Origin: Metabacillus halosaccharovorans
GTDB lineage: Bacteria > Bacillota > Bacilli > Bacillales > Bacillaceae
DNA: 64,000 nucleotides
Direction: 5' to 3'
Assembly (NCBI RefSeq): GCF_002019635.1
Contig: NZ_KV917371.1
Span: 682,001 to 746,000 of the forward strand
The notes under the pieces were generated by a model, which saw only the letters and a program-made list of their open reading frames with translations, made no database searches and was not told the DNA's origin. The position numbers and the translations under genes were made by a program. Positions 1 to 8,366 of this stretch are shown here, piece by piece. Numbering within the stretch: the first letter of the stretch is position 1; the number at the start of each line of letters is the position of its first letter.

Positions 1-948
1 TGTCTCAATTTCTTTCAACCCTTTTTGACGTTCGATCGGATCCCAGAAGCCCCATGTTGTTGTAAGGGTATGAACGTTTTTATTTTTCACAGCCTCCAGG
101 TTATTCCATACTTCACCTTCTGTAACGGAATCATAATAGTCTCCACTATTAAAATAGGTAACATCTAAAATATGATCAGGGTTGTACTTAACTAATCCCT
201 CAATTGATATATTCTCACCGAAATCTTCTGGAAGATTTTCTGCAGGTGTTAGTTTTAAATCATCAAATAATAATGAATTTGTTGCATGATTAGTTGTTCC
301 AAATACACGAATATCTTTCTTATTAATAGCTACTGCCATAAATGTTTCATCGCCGACTTTTTCTTTAATACGCTGACCGATTTTTTCAGCTTCTTTTTCC
401 ATCTCTTCAATGACTTTTTGTCCTTCTTCTAATTTCCCGGCTGCTTCAGCGACTTTTAGATGATCTTCCTTCCAATCTCCCCCAACTTCCACAACCACAG
501 TTGGAATTGTTTCAGCTAATTGATCATACAGAGGCTTGTAACGATCACTAATAATTAATAAGTCCGGATTTAACTTTACAATTTCCTCTGGATCAATTTC
601 ATCTGCATATGGAAGAGCTGTTACTCCCTCTAATTCTTCAGTTAAGTGCGGAGGGAATTCATTGTCATATGCCATGACTGCATGTGGTTTTACCCCGACT
701 GATACGAGTGAACCCTCCCATGAGACATGTGATAAAAGAACAATTTTTTCCGGGTTCATCGGCACCTCTGCTTCACCATATAAATGTTCAACCGTACGAG
801 TTTCAGCAACGGTTTCCTGCTGTTCCTCAAGTTTTGAATTTTCCTCTTTATTAGCTTCTCCCGTCGAAGCCGTTTTCTCTCCACCTGAGCACGCTGCTAA
901 TACTAAAAGCAATAGCACCATACTCCATGAAGTTATGTGTTTCACCAT
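1..948 (-). CDS. Iron-siderophore ABC transporter substrate-binding lipoprotein (3' end beyond the window)
   Basis: An open frame of 316 codons runs off the left edge, so the C-terminus is missing. It starts at ATG 948 behind a GAGGAAG ribosome site. Residues 1-20 form a lipoprotein signal (hydrophobic stretch, lipobox LVLAAC with Cys20), followed by a short charged linker. The mature part has the FepB/FhuD/FeuA-type layout: a region like 'NPEKIVLLS', a long central helix rich in Glu and Lys, and a second lobe ending here near 'TTTWGFWDP'. This family binds ferric siderophores outside the membrane and hands them to FecCD permeases. A Fur box lies just upstream, and the AraC regulator and permeases are neighbours. 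The siderophore cannot be named. Confidence 0.9.
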   Translation of the reverse strand, partial: MVKHITSWSMVLLLLVLAACSGGEKTASTGEANKEENSKLEEQQETVAETRTVEHLYGEAEVPMNPEKIVLLSHVSWEGSLVSVGVKPHAVMAYDNEFPPHLTEELEGVTALPYADEIDPEEIVKLNPDLLIISDRYKPLYDQLAETIPTVVVEVGGDWKEDHLKVAEAAGKLEEGQKVIEEMEKEAEKIGQRIKEKVGDETFMAVAINKKDIRVFGTTNHATNSLLFDDLKLTPAENLPEDFGENISIEGLVKYNPDHILDVTYFNSGDYYDSVTEGEVWNNLEAVKNKNVHTLTTTWGFWDPIERQKGLKEIET

Positions 949-963
949 GTTTACTTCCTCCTA

Positions 964-1002
964 AATGATAATGAATTTCATTCATAATGATAACAATTAT
1001 CA
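964..1002 (-). promoter_or_regulatory. Fur box before the siderophore-binding lipoprotein gene
   Basis: TGATAACAATTATCA at 988-1002 differs at one base from the 7-1-7 Fur core TGATAATNATTATCA. A weaker half (TGATAATGAATTTCA) sits closer to the start, so Fur dimers may bind in tandem. This predicts iron repression of the lipoprotein gene. Confidence 0.8.
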
Positions 1003-1045
1003 ATTAAAGGGAACATGGACATTTCTGTCTTTTTTCATGGACAAA

Positions 1046-2599
1046 TTAGACAATCAGCTTTGAATGTTGAAGCTCTGACGCAAACTGAACTAGCATATGC
1101 TTTCTTCCCAATGGTCCCCACGGATCCCATTCCTGACTTTTAGGGTAATATACTTCCTTTGTTTGGACCGCTCTCAACGTTTTCCATTCTTTCGTTTGTA
1201 CGACTCGCCATACATCTTTTTCATGACTCCACAGAATGAGAAGCTTATCACAATCCAAGTTTGCCAGATCCTCCACCGTCACAACCTGATATCCTGTATC
1301 AGGTACATCCGGATGTGGCTCAAATCCTAGTTTTTGATAAAACAAATCAAGACATGCATGATGCTTTCGCCCATATAGACGTATTTCTTCCTGTCGAATC
1401 CATATGACTGCCCAATTTCCTTTCCTTGTTAATGGGCATAATTCATCTCTCACTTTTGTTTCCAAACAAGTTATTTCATTTTCAATTCCATCTACCAAGC
1501 TTTCTACATGAAACAACCTGGCAATTTCTCTAAGGTAGGCATTCCAATCTTTTTGCAAAGATATATGCTCGATTTTTTGTTGATGTGATAAAAGAACTGA
1601 CTGAATTTCCCCGTTATGCAACGGTGTTTTAATAATTCGATCCGGTTGTGAGAAAAGAATTTCCTCTGGTTGAAACAGCTTTTCTGCGTTTAGTAGTCTT
1701 GTCCCGTGCAACTCTGATTTCAAATAACTAGGAATCCCTTTAGTAGCGGGATATTCCGTGGGATAAGCAGGCGCTGCAACAGGCTGAATTCCTAATGAAA
1801 GCAAGTGATCTTGTAAAAAGAGTTGACTCACGACAGCTACTCTTTCCTTTGTTCTTTTCATATAGATCGTTGGTGGCTGTCCTACCTTTTGTTTGAAGAT
1901 CCGACTAAAATAAAACTCATCTTGCAGCCCTACCTTTAAGGCAACTTCTTTTGCTGTGATTCCCTTATTTTGCAGCATGAGTGTTTTTGCAGCTTTCATG
2001 CGCTCCATAATTAAGTATTCCTTTGGCGACATGCCTACTTGTTTCTTAAAAGCTCTTGTAAAAGAACTCGGTGTCATTTTGGCTTTCTCTGCAAGAGCTG
2101 TTACCGTATAAGGATTTGTCAAACGGTTTTTTATAAATGCTTTTGATTCTTCAATTCGATCTACCTCTGTTTGATCTGTTAGCAAAGAAAGAAGATTCCA
2201 TACAATAGCCTGAAATTTACATAGATCAGACATGGACGTTCTGTTTTGACATTCAATTGCTTCCTCCCATAGTGGTACAACTTTTGCCGGAGCTTGATCA
2301 GCTAGTGGAAGAGATTGTGGCAAATTGAAATCACTTCTTGTTTTGTTCCATGACAAAGCATAAACAGTGAGAAGCTGCCCGGATAAAGATGTGATGTTAT
2401 ATTCCTCAGTCATGATATAGCTTTTACCCTCTGTCACCTTTCGCTGATCGGTTTTATTAGATATATGACCAATACCTGCTGCAATATAAATAAGAGTGTT
2501 CGTTCGGTTTAAAAGGCTTATTCTTTTAACAACGCCCTCCCTTATTTTTAAAGCAGAAATGCTAAAGCAACATTCAATCAACGGCTTTACAGTAAACAT
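1046..2599 (-). CDS. AraC-family regulator fused to a siderophore-binding-protein-like domain (Btr-like)
   Basis: About 517 aa. Residues 1-140 are a variable N-terminal domain; about 155-258 hold two AraC-type helix-turn-helix motifs (ending near 'FSRIFKQKVGQPPTIYM'); about 260-517 resemble the binding-protein fold of ferric-siderophore receptors. This order is that of Bacillus Btr, which activates bacillibactin uptake when the ligand occupies the C-terminal domain. A GTG codon lies at 2608, but ATG 2599 has AAGGAAGG eight bases ahead and is the better start. The gene lies between the binding-lipoprotein gene and the permease pair, so it probably activates one or both. The effector is inferred, not shown. 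Confidence 0.87.
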   Translation of the reverse strand: MFTVKPLIECCFSISALKIREGVVKRISLLNRTNTLIYIAAGIGHISNKTDQRKVTEGKSYIMTEEYNITSLSGQLLTVYALSWNKTRSDFNLPQSLPLADQAPAKVVPLWEEAIECQNRTSMSDLCKFQAIVWNLLSLLTDQTEVDRIEESKAFIKNRLTNPYTVTALAEKAKMTPSSFTRAFKKQVGMSPKEYLIMERMKAAKTLMLQNKGITAKEVALKVGLQDEFYFSRIFKQKVGQPPTIYMKRTKERVAVVSQLFLQDHLLSLGIQPVAAPAYPTEYPATKGIPSYLKSELHGTRLLNAEKLFQPEEILFSQPDRIIKTPLHNGEIQSVLLSHQQKIEHISLQKDWNAYLREIARLFHVESLVDGIENEITCLETKVRDELCPLTRKGNWAVIWIRQEEIRLYGRKHHACLDLFYQKLGFEPHPDVPDTGYQVVTVEDLANLDCDKLLILWSHEKDVWRVVQTKEWKTLRAVQTKEVYYPKSQEWDPWGPLGRKHMLVQFASELQHSKLIV

Positions 2600-2711
2600 A
2601 TCATTCACCTTCCTTATGTTTGTGCGTTATTAGTTTCTTTAACAGAATGTTGAAAAAGAATTGACAAAAAACCTTTTTCAATAGTAGATTTATAAGCAAT
2701 TATGTTCTAAT

Positions 2712-2732
2712 TGAAAATGATGATCATTTTCA
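2712..2732 (+). promoter_or_regulatory. Fur box before the permease operon
   Basis: A 21-bp dyad, symmetric except at its centre (TGAAAATGAT-G-ATCATTTTCA), about 20 bp before the first permease start. It contains the classical Fur core. It also lies in the space divergent from the AraC regulator. Confidence 0.9.
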
Positions 2733-2753
2733 TGTAACGAAGGGATGGATAGA

Positions 2754-3797
2754 ATGGATAAACCGATTAACCCCACTGTGATACATCTGCAAACAGATTC
2801 ATCTATGCGAAAAAAAGCAATGCTTGTCGGTGGAGCAGGATTATTGTTCGTTTTTCTTTTTTTACTTGTTTCGATTGGGCTTGGCGCTGTTTGGATTTCT
2901 CCTTCGGTTATAGCTGATTCTCTTTTTTCGTTCCAAAACAGTCATATTGAGCACCAACTTATAAGAGAGGTTCGAATCCCACGTGCTTTGACAGCTGCAT
3001 TGGTGGGGGCTGCTTTAGCGGTGGCTGGTGCCATTATGCAAGGCCTTACTCGTAATCCTCTTGCAGATCCATCCATTATTGGCATTACAAGCGGGGCCGG
3101 CTTGGCGATTGCTGTGTCGCTTGCGTTTGTGGGATCAGGATCATATTGGAATTTACTGTTCTGGTCTTTTGCCGGTTCTGCATTAGGAGCCTGTCTTGTC
3201 TTTGTTTTTTCTGTTATAGCTAAGGACCGAGTTTCCCCTGTGACACTTACATTAGCCGGTGCAGCTCTAAGTACGCTTTTTAGTGCCCTTTCGACTGGGA
3301 TTGCTTTATATTTTCAAGTATCACAAGATCTTAGTTTTTGGATTGCCGGAGGATTATCAGGTACAAAATGGGTACACGTCATGATTTTGGTACCAACAGT
3401 TTTGATTGGTCTCATTCTTTCACTTTTTATTAGTCGCTCTTTAACAATCCTGGCAATGGGAGAAGAAGTAGCGACAGGGCTTGGACAATCTCTTGCCAAC
3501 GTACGTTGGATCGGGATCATCACCGTTGTCCTCTTATCCGGTGTTGCCGTCTCAATTGCCGGTGCGGTAGGGTTTATAGGACTTGTGATTCCACATATCA
3601 TTCGACTCCTACTAGGATCGAACTACCAACTCGTGATTCCATTAAGTGCCATAGCAGGTGCCTTGCTCCTAATTGTTGCTGATATTGGGGCCCGAATGAT
3701 CAATCCTCCATTTGAAACTCCGGTAAGTGCGATTACAGCATTAGTTGGTGTACCGTTCTTCCTTTATTTATCACGTACGAAAAGAGGGTATATGTAA
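2754..3797 (+). CDS. FecCD-type siderophore ABC permease, subunit 1
   Basis: About 347 aa with some nine to ten membrane segments. It carries FecCD hallmarks: 'RIPRALTAALVGAALAVAG' near residue 75, 'QGLTRNPLADPSIIG' near 95 and 'GFIGLVIPHIIRLLLG' near 270, the last being the cytoplasmic loop that meets the ATPase. ATG 2745 is possible, but ATG 2754 has the ribosome site GAAGGG at nine bases. Its stop overlaps the next start by one base (TAATG), so the two permeases should be translationally coupled and form the heterodimeric channel. The upstream Fur box predicts iron repression. Confidence 0.92.
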   Translation: MDKPINPTVIHLQTDSSMRKKAMLVGGAGLLFVFLFLLVSIGLGAVWISPSVIADSLFSFQNSHIEHQLIREVRIPRALTAALVGAALAVAGAIMQGLTRNPLADPSIIGITSGAGLAIAVSLAFVGSGSYWNLLFWSFAGSALGACLVFVFSVIAKDRVSPVTLTLAGAALSTLFSALSTGIALYFQVSQDLSFWIAGGLSGTKWVHVMILVPTVLIGLILSLFISRSLTILAMGEEVATGLGQSLANVRWIGIITVVLLSGVAVSIAGAVGFIGLVIPHIIRLLLGSNYQLVIPLSAIAGALLLIVADIGARMINPPFETPVSAITALVGVPFFLYLSRTKRGYM

Positions 3798-4828
3798 TGG
3801 ATTGGAAAGAAGCGGTCCTTCGTTCAAAAGTATGGTTGATCACGATTTTAATCTTCATTTTCAGCGTATTTATCATAAGTCTTTCAACAGGGAGTCTCCC
3901 TATTAATCTAATCGAAGTAGTCACTACCTTTGCCGGAAATGGAACTCCACAACAAGAACTAGTCCTATACCAGCTTCGTTTACCTAGAATGCTCATTGCA
4001 TTATTAATAGGTGCAGGGCTCGCTCTATCAGGTGCTATATTACAAGGTCTTTCCCGCAATTCTTTAGCTGATCCGGGAATATTAGGTATTAATGCAGGTG
4101 CCGGGTTGACTGTTGTGTTTTGTATCTTTCTGATTGGAGAAAATAAAGATTCCATTTTGTCTGCACCAGGTCTATTACCTGTCTTTGCGTTTATTGGTGC
4201 CCTCACGATTGCATTGCTTATTTATAGTTTTTCATGGAAAGGCGGTATCGAGCCTGGCCGGTTACTTCTCATGGGACTTGGCTTCAATGCTTTATGTGGC
4301 GCACTCTTGATTATTCTTCAATTAAAAATGGATCCAAAAGACTTTCAACAAGCAACCATCTGGTTAACCGGTAGCATATGGGGAACACAGTGGCCATATG
4401 TTTGGGCATTGCTCCCTTGGATTGTCATTTTATCTCCTCTTGCTTTTTTTAAGGCAAGATCCATGAATCTTCTCCAATTCACGGAGTCCGTTCCTGTTGT
4501 ATTAGGTATAAACGTGGAGTCAGAACGGCGAATTCTTTTATGTTTATCTGCTGCATTGGCTGGAGCATGTGTTGCAGTTGGCGGTGGCATTTCATTCATC
4601 GGCTTACTGGCGCCACATCTTGCAAGACGACTTTGCGGTGCAAATTATTTTTCTGTTTTACCCGTTTCAGCATTGATTGGTGCTTTATTATTACTTGTTG
4701 CGGATATGATAGGGAAAAATTTATTAGCACCTGCTGATATTCCAGTTGGAATTGTAATTTCAGTGATTGGTGCCCCTTATTTGATTTTTATGCTCATCAC
4801 AAGAAAGGGGACTGGGATGGCTCATTGA
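3797..4828 (+). CDS. FecCD-type siderophore ABC permease, subunit 2
   Basis: 343 aa, predicted multi-spanning. Family motifs are 'RLPRMLIALLIGAGLALSG' near residue 62, 'QGLSRNSLADPGILG' near 85 and 'SFIGLLAPHLARRLCG' near 262. It is the second half of the channel and overlaps subunit 1 by one base. A strong terminator follows at once, so no ATPase gene lies in this transcript. As in the Feu system of Bacillus subtilis, an ATPase encoded elsewhere may drive it; that is inference. Confidence 0.92.
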   Translation: MDWKEAVLRSKVWLITILIFIFSVFIISLSTGSLPINLIEVVTTFAGNGTPQQELVLYQLRLPRMLIALLIGAGLALSGAILQGLSRNSLADPGILGINAGAGLTVVFCIFLIGENKDSILSAPGLLPVFAFIGALTIALLIYSFSWKGGIEPGRLLLMGLGFNALCGALLIILQLKMDPKDFQQATIWLTGSIWGTQWPYVWALLPWIVILSPLAFFKARSMNLLQFTESVPVVLGINVESERRILLCLSAALAGACVAVGGGISFIGLLAPHLARRLCGANYFSVLPVSALIGALLLLVADMIGKNLLAPADIPVGIVISVIGAPYLIFMLITRKGTGMAH

Positions 4829-4835
4829 ATCATCA

Positions 4836-4875
4836 ATCGCCCAAAACAATAGTGTGTTGGGCGATCACTTTTTTA
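4836..4875 (+). terminator. Terminator of the permease operon
   Basis: A 9-bp perfect stem (ATCGCCCAA / TTGGGCGAT, 4836-4844 with 4857-4865) followed by a T-rich stretch, eight bases after the second permease stop. Confidence 0.85.
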
Positions 4876-4880
4876 AAATA

Positions 4881-5216
4881 TTATTGGATATGAGAAGGCT
4901 CTCTATATTTTTTCGTGCTCAAGACGCGATACACATCTTGGGAGCTTTCAATAATATATGATGGTGATGGCTTTCCACGCTTTTCCCTGTGTCCTGCTAG
5001 ATGTATGTCACTCGTCTCCCAAGCTTTCCAATCACTTTCAGATTCCCAGCGAATCATAATGACAACTTCTTCGTCACCTCTTCTTTGTTTCTTTTTCAAA
5101 ACACTTAAATCAACAAATCCCTTTTGCTGTTCAATGATTCCCTCTCCAGAAAAACGTTCTACCATTTTCTCCGCATTACCCTCAGTAACAATTACCGTCT
5201 TCAATTGTATAAACAT
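4881..5216 (-). CDS. Antibiotic-biosynthesis-monooxygenase-fold protein, haem-degrading IsdG/HmoA-like
   Basis: 111 aa. ATG 5216 follows AAAGGAGGAA; longer in-frame extensions lack such a site. The chain shows the dimeric ferredoxin-like ABM fold: 'VIVTEGNAEKMVERF' at the start, 'VVIMIRWESESDWKAWETS' near residues 50-70, then 'AGHREK'. The Trp (W-x-x-S) and His (AGH) match two catalytic residues of IsdG-type haem oxygenases, but the N-terminal Asn of the IsdG triad is not seen, as in several Bacillus Hmo proteins. A near-consensus Fur box precedes it. Release of iron from haem is likely; another ABM-fold role remains possible. Confidence 0.75.
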   Translation of the reverse strand: MFIQLKTVIVTEGNAEKMVERFSGEGIIEQQKGFVDLSVLKKKQRRGDEEVVIMIRWESESDWKAWETSDIHLAGHREKRGKPSPSYIIESSQDVYRVLSTKKYREPSHIQ

Positions 5217-5255
5217 TCCATTTCCTCCTTTTTCATTCTTTTTAACAGTATAAAT

Positions 5256-5274
5256 GGTAATGATAATCATTTTC
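5256..5274 (-). promoter_or_regulatory. Fur box before the haem-monooxygenase-like gene
   Basis: GGTAATGATAATCATTTTC matches 17 of 19 bases of the classical Fur box GATAATGATAATCATTATC, about 40 bp before the start. Confidence 0.88.
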
Positions 5275-5334
5275 AATATAAAATAGAAAAATAAAGAGAT
5301 ATTCCTATATAAAAGATAGAAATCCTTCTAAATG

Positions 5335-5363
5335 CAAAAAAGCACGAACTATAGAGTTCGCGC
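5335..5363 (-). terminator. Terminator of the DUF454 gene
   Basis: On the minus strand GCGCGAACT-ctat-AGTTCGTGC forms a 9-bp stem (one G-T pair) followed by six T residues. It overlaps the DUF454 stop codon. Confidence 0.75.
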
Positions 5364-5765
5364 CTTATCTTGTTTCGTATCAGCAGTACTAATGGTCTTA
5401 ATTTTATAAATGAAATAATAATGTTTATAAAGAGCAAGGACAATTAATGTGATTTTCAAAATAAGAATATCGATATAAATAACAGAAATGAGGATAAAGA
5501 AATCTGCAATAATATTGATGCGGATTTTTTCTTTGCGTGTCATCCCTTTTTTCTGTAAAAAGGCCAAAACATATTTTTCATATATAGAAGTGCTCTTAAA
5601 CCAATTTTCAACTGATTTAGAACTTTTGGTGAAGCAAAAGAGCGCAAATAGATAAAAAGGACCTCCTGGTAGAATAGGTAAAACCGTTCCAGCTATACCG
5701 ATTGCTAAGGAAATAAAACCAAGAAGCATAAACAAGACACGTTTAATATTTTTAATTTCTTTCAC
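5349..5765 (-). CDS. DUF454 (YbaN-like) small membrane protein
   Basis: 138 aa. The diagnostic DUF454 stretch is 'LGTVLPILPGGPF'-like: here 'IAGTVLPILPGGPFYLFAL' at about residues 24-42, followed by 'CFTKSSKSVENWF'. Two or three hydrophobic segments flank a basic loop ('KKGMTRKEKIR'). The biochemical role of the family is unknown. ATG 5765 has a GGGTGG-like ribosome site. It lies alone, with its terminator at the stop codon. Confidence 0.85.
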   Translation of the reverse strand: MKEIKNIKRVLFMLLGFISLAIGIAGTVLPILPGGPFYLFALFCFTKSSKSVENWFKSTSIYEKYVLAFLQKKGMTRKEKIRINIIADFFILISVIYIDILILKITLIVLALYKHYYFIYKIKTISTADTKQDKARTL

Positions 5766-5846
5766 CCACCCTTTCAGTCTGTCTAATACCTAGGTATTAT
5801 TTTACCATTTTCTTTTGAAACGGGCTTGTTGTTTTTTATAAGAAAT

Positions 5847-5996
5847 GCGTAAGCGCCTTGATCAGCCTAGGGCAAATAAGACGCATATGAATAAAAGACG
5901 TTCTTTGTCTTCAATTCATTTGTGGCTAGATCCTAGAGGGGCTAGGCGCTGGAGCTGGACACCAAACTAAGTACATATTTTATATTTCTTAGTCTA
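5847..5996 (+). repeat. GCGC-ended hairpin repeat, copy 1
   Basis: The element starts with GCGTAAGCGCC, carries an internal inverted stretch (ATGAATAAAAGACG / TCTTCAATTCAT), ends with AGGCGCTGGAGCTGGACAC and continues into AACTAAGTACATATTTTATA. A second copy with the same order of parts is at 56101-56251. It holds no ORF. Similar GGCGCTGGAGCTAGACA elements are scattered in Bacillaceae genomes. Confidence 0.75.
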
Positions 5997-6036
5997 TAAA
6001 AAAAGGGTGGGTTAATTTCATTGAATTAACCCACCC
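5997..6036 (-). terminator. Terminator of the TerC-family gene
   Basis: A 12-bp perfect stem, GGGTGGGTTAAT with ATTAACCCACCC (6005-6016 and 6025-6036), followed on the minus strand by a run of T (the A-run at 5998-6004). Confidence 0.9.
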
Positions 6037-6055
6037 TCTGAATTCATTTATCTTA

Positions 6056-6829
6056 TTAAGAACCCTTTTCTTCCAATGGCTTCTTGGAAGGTGCAAACCA
6101 ACCGATTAGGGCAATTGCAACTAAAACTCCGTAGAAGACCAGAGTCCAACCTGTGCTGTGAGGAAAATGATGATCTAGGATCCCGATATCCTCATGAGCA
6201 AGGGTAATTACAGCCAATTTAACACCTACCCATGCAACAATTGCATATGCTGTCGTTTCCAATGCCGGACGTTTTGCAAGAAGTGCTACAAACCATGTTG
6301 CAGCAAATTTAATCAAGACAAGACCTGCGATACCACCAAGAAGAACAACTATGAATTGTCCTCCATCCATTCCACCGAAATTGCCAAGTGGTGAATCTGG
6401 AAGACCTAGGGCAAGAGCAACGGCAGCCAGAATTGAATCGATGGCAAAAGCAAGATCAGCTAATCCAATCTTCCCTACTGTTGGCCAGAAACCTTTTCCA
6501 CGTGATTCCTTTTCTTTTTCCTCACGAATATTTTCATTTTCTTTCCCGAATTTAGCTTGAATGACATGCTTTAATCCCAGGTAGAGAAGATATGCTGCTC
6601 CAATCGCCTGTATTTGCCAGACGTTTGCAATAAATGAAATGGCAAATAGTGCACCAAATCTAAATACAAATGCCATTAAAATTCCGTAATTTATTGCCCT
6701 TTTTTTCTGATCTTCAGGTAAATGCTTGGCGATTACTGCTAATACCAGAGCGTTGTCAGCGGATAATAATCCTTCCAACCCGATCAGTATTAACAGAGCC
6801 CAAGCATATTCTAACCAAATTGACTCCAT
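6056..6829 (-). CDS. TerC-family membrane protein (YceF/MeeF-like metal exporter)
   Basis: 257 aa, about seven membrane segments. TerC signatures with membrane-embedded acidic residues are 'GLEGLLSADNALVLA' near residue 18 and 'LADLAFAIDSILAAVAL' near 124. A charged loop ('KENENIREEKEKESRGK') separates the two halves. Length and sequence resemble Bacillus YceF/MeeF, which exports manganese to load secreted enzymes; older annotation calls the family tellurium resistance. ATG 6829 follows GGAGAGAGG. I looked for the yybP-ykoY manganese riboswitch that often precedes TerC genes and did not find it. Confidence 0.88.
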   Translation of the reverse strand: MESIWLEYAWALLILIGLEGLLSADNALVLAVIAKHLPEDQKKRAINYGILMAFVFRFGALFAISFIANVWQIQAIGAAYLLYLGLKHVIQAKFGKENENIREEKEKESRGKGFWPTVGKIGLADLAFAIDSILAAVALALGLPDSPLGNFGGMDGGQFIVVLLGGIAGLVLIKFAATWFVALLAKRPALETTAYAIVAWVGVKLAVITLAHEDIGILDHHFPHSTGWTLVFYGVLVAIALIGWFAPSKKPLEEKGS

Positions 6830-7338
6830 CTACCTCTCTCCTTACATCATAAAGAATTATATATAAATTTTTCTATACCTATAGGCTTCCCGATTAAGTG
6901 ACTGGTACTCTAAGATAGGAATGCTAATAATTGTTATTCAGTTACTATTCGGTTTTTTTGTTAAAAGCTGTTTTTCGCAACTTTTTCTTGTAATAAGTAT
7001 GGAGATGGTTGATTGGAGCTCCAGGATGCTCGCTCCAATCAACCTACATAGTTTTGTAAAAAGAACTTATTAAAAACAATTAGTAATAAGATCTTTAAAT
7101 AAGAAATAATCAATTTAGTACTTTGTCCACTACTTCCCTTTTTTTGTAGGAACAAAACAGGATTTGACGATGATATTAATATATTGCCTTCTGTTTGACT
7201 CAATAATTTTAGCATATTTATCCACAAAAAGGGGGATAAATTATACAATTTTGATCTAATGCTGACAGGCGTGAACAAATTTAGTTCACGCCTGATGTCA
7301 TGTAACTTTAGGATTAACATCATTAATAATGATGAATG
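6830..7338. other. Gene-free stretch with two hairpins
   Basis: About 500 bp without a convincing gene. It holds a 13-bp perfect inverted repeat (GGTTGATTGGAGC / GCTCCAATCAACC, 7007-7019 and 7032-7044) without a T-run and a second hairpin at 7266-7294. An open frame of 94 codons at 7039-7323 overlaps both hairpins, has no ribosome site and looks accidental. Confidence 0.6.
7266..7294 (-). terminator. Hairpin after the PhzF-like gene
   Basis: An 11-bp perfect stem, CAGGCGTGAAC with GTTCACGCCTG, about 45 bp downstream of the PhzF-like stop. There is no clear T-run, so it may be a transcript-end stabiliser rather than a strong terminator. Confidence 0.5.
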
Positions 7339-8238
7339 CTACTCTTTTACCGTCACTTCAATATCCTTTACATAAACTGCACTTCCGGAGATTTCTATGT
7401 CAACATCATCTTCTGTCTTTGTTACTTGTACATTAACTCTGCCGTCTTTTCCCATTTCATGACCTTGTTCAACGATTAGATGTAAAGGATTTCCTTGTTT
7501 GGTGTTTATATAGCTGGCATAATAAGCTCCCATCACCCCAGAAGCAGTTCCCGTTACTGCATCCTCAATTGTCCCCGAAAATGGAGAAGAGAAATGGCGG
7601 GCATGCATATCAGCTTTTAGGTCGATCGTTTCCAAACAAAAAGGATGGATAGATGCTCGTGGCATTTCCTTTAGTATATTTGGGAATAGCTTATTATTAG
7701 GTCTCATTTTTCCAAACGCAGACAGATTCGAGATTGGAATTAGTAATGTCCAAGTTCCTGTACTACCGTATAGAATGGGTAATCCGGAATCAATATCATT
7801 CTTTGATATTCCCATTGAATGGGCTAATTCCTCTGTTGAACCTTTGAATTCCTTAAACTGTGGTGATGCCTGTTTCATTGTTATGTATAGATCACCATCT
7901 GCAGTAGTATCAATCTTTATCGGTAATACACCGGCTTTGGTTTCAATTGTGATCTTCCGTTTTTCCCCTAACATCCCTCTTGAACATAACGCATATACAG
8001 TCGCGATTGTAGCATGTCCACATAGATTCATTTCATGTCCAGGTGTAAAATAACGGATTCTAATATCCGCAACTGCTGATTTAACAGGAAATGCTGTCTC
8101 ATTAAATCCTACTTTAAACGCTACTTCCTGCATCTGTTCATCTGTTAAATCCTCTCCATTGAGAACAACACCTGCCGGATTACCTTTATTAGGTTCCTTG
8201 CTAAACGCATCATAATGATAAACATTCACTGATTTCAT
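7339..8238 (-). CDS. PhzF-family isomerase/epimerase-like protein
   Basis: 299 aa, the usual PhzF length, with two pseudo-symmetric halves. Recognisable parts are '[18 protein letters not shown]' at the N-terminus, 'FNETAFPV' near residue 47 (the Glu is the catalytic residue of the family), '[23 protein letters not shown]' near 65-87 and '[17 protein letters not shown]' near 225. Members isomerise small acidic metabolites, but most Bacillus homologues have no known substrate; there are no phenazine genes here. ATG 8238 has GGGGGGATAT ahead. It seems to be a single-gene unit. Confidence 0.9.
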   Translation of the reverse strand: MKSVNVYHYDAFSKEPNKGNPAGVVLNGEDLTDEQMQEVAFKVGFNETAFPVKSAVADIRIRYFTPGHEMNLCGHATIATVYALCSRGMLGEKRKITIETKAGVLPIKIDTTADGDLYITMKQASPQFKEFKGSTEELAHSMGISKNDIDSGLPILYGSTGTWTLLIPISNLSAFGKMRPNNKLFPNILKEMPRASIHPFCLETIDLKADMHARHFSSPFSGTIEDAVTGTASGVMGAYYASYINTKQGNPLHLIVEQGHEMGKDGRVNVQVTKTEDDVDIEISGSAVYVKDIEVTVKE

Positions 8239-8331
8239 TTATATCCCCCCATAAAACAGTAGATATTTCCAATTCATCACATTTTATCATAAACTTATTC
8301 TCTCTTTTCAGAATTATATAAAATTAAAATA

Positions 8332-8361
8332 GGGCCAAACCATTTAAGAAGGTTTGTGCCC
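8332..8361 (-). terminator. Terminator of the EamA transporter gene
   Basis: Minus strand GGGCACAAACC-ttcttaaat-GGTTTGGCCC followed by TATTTTAATTTT, just after the transporter stop at 8367. The plus strand also ends in a short T-run. Confidence 0.75.
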
Positions 8362-8366
8362 ATTTT

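Noticed and set aside
662-964. Plus-strand open frame of 100 codons
   Set aside because: It is the antisense shadow of the siderophore-binding lipoprotein gene.
6830-7006. yybP-ykoY manganese riboswitch before the TerC gene
   Set aside because: The conserved boxes of that RNA are not present on the minus strand.
7039-7323. Open frame of 94 codons on the minus strand
   Set aside because: It overlaps two perfect hairpins, has no ribosome site and no recognisable protein pattern.
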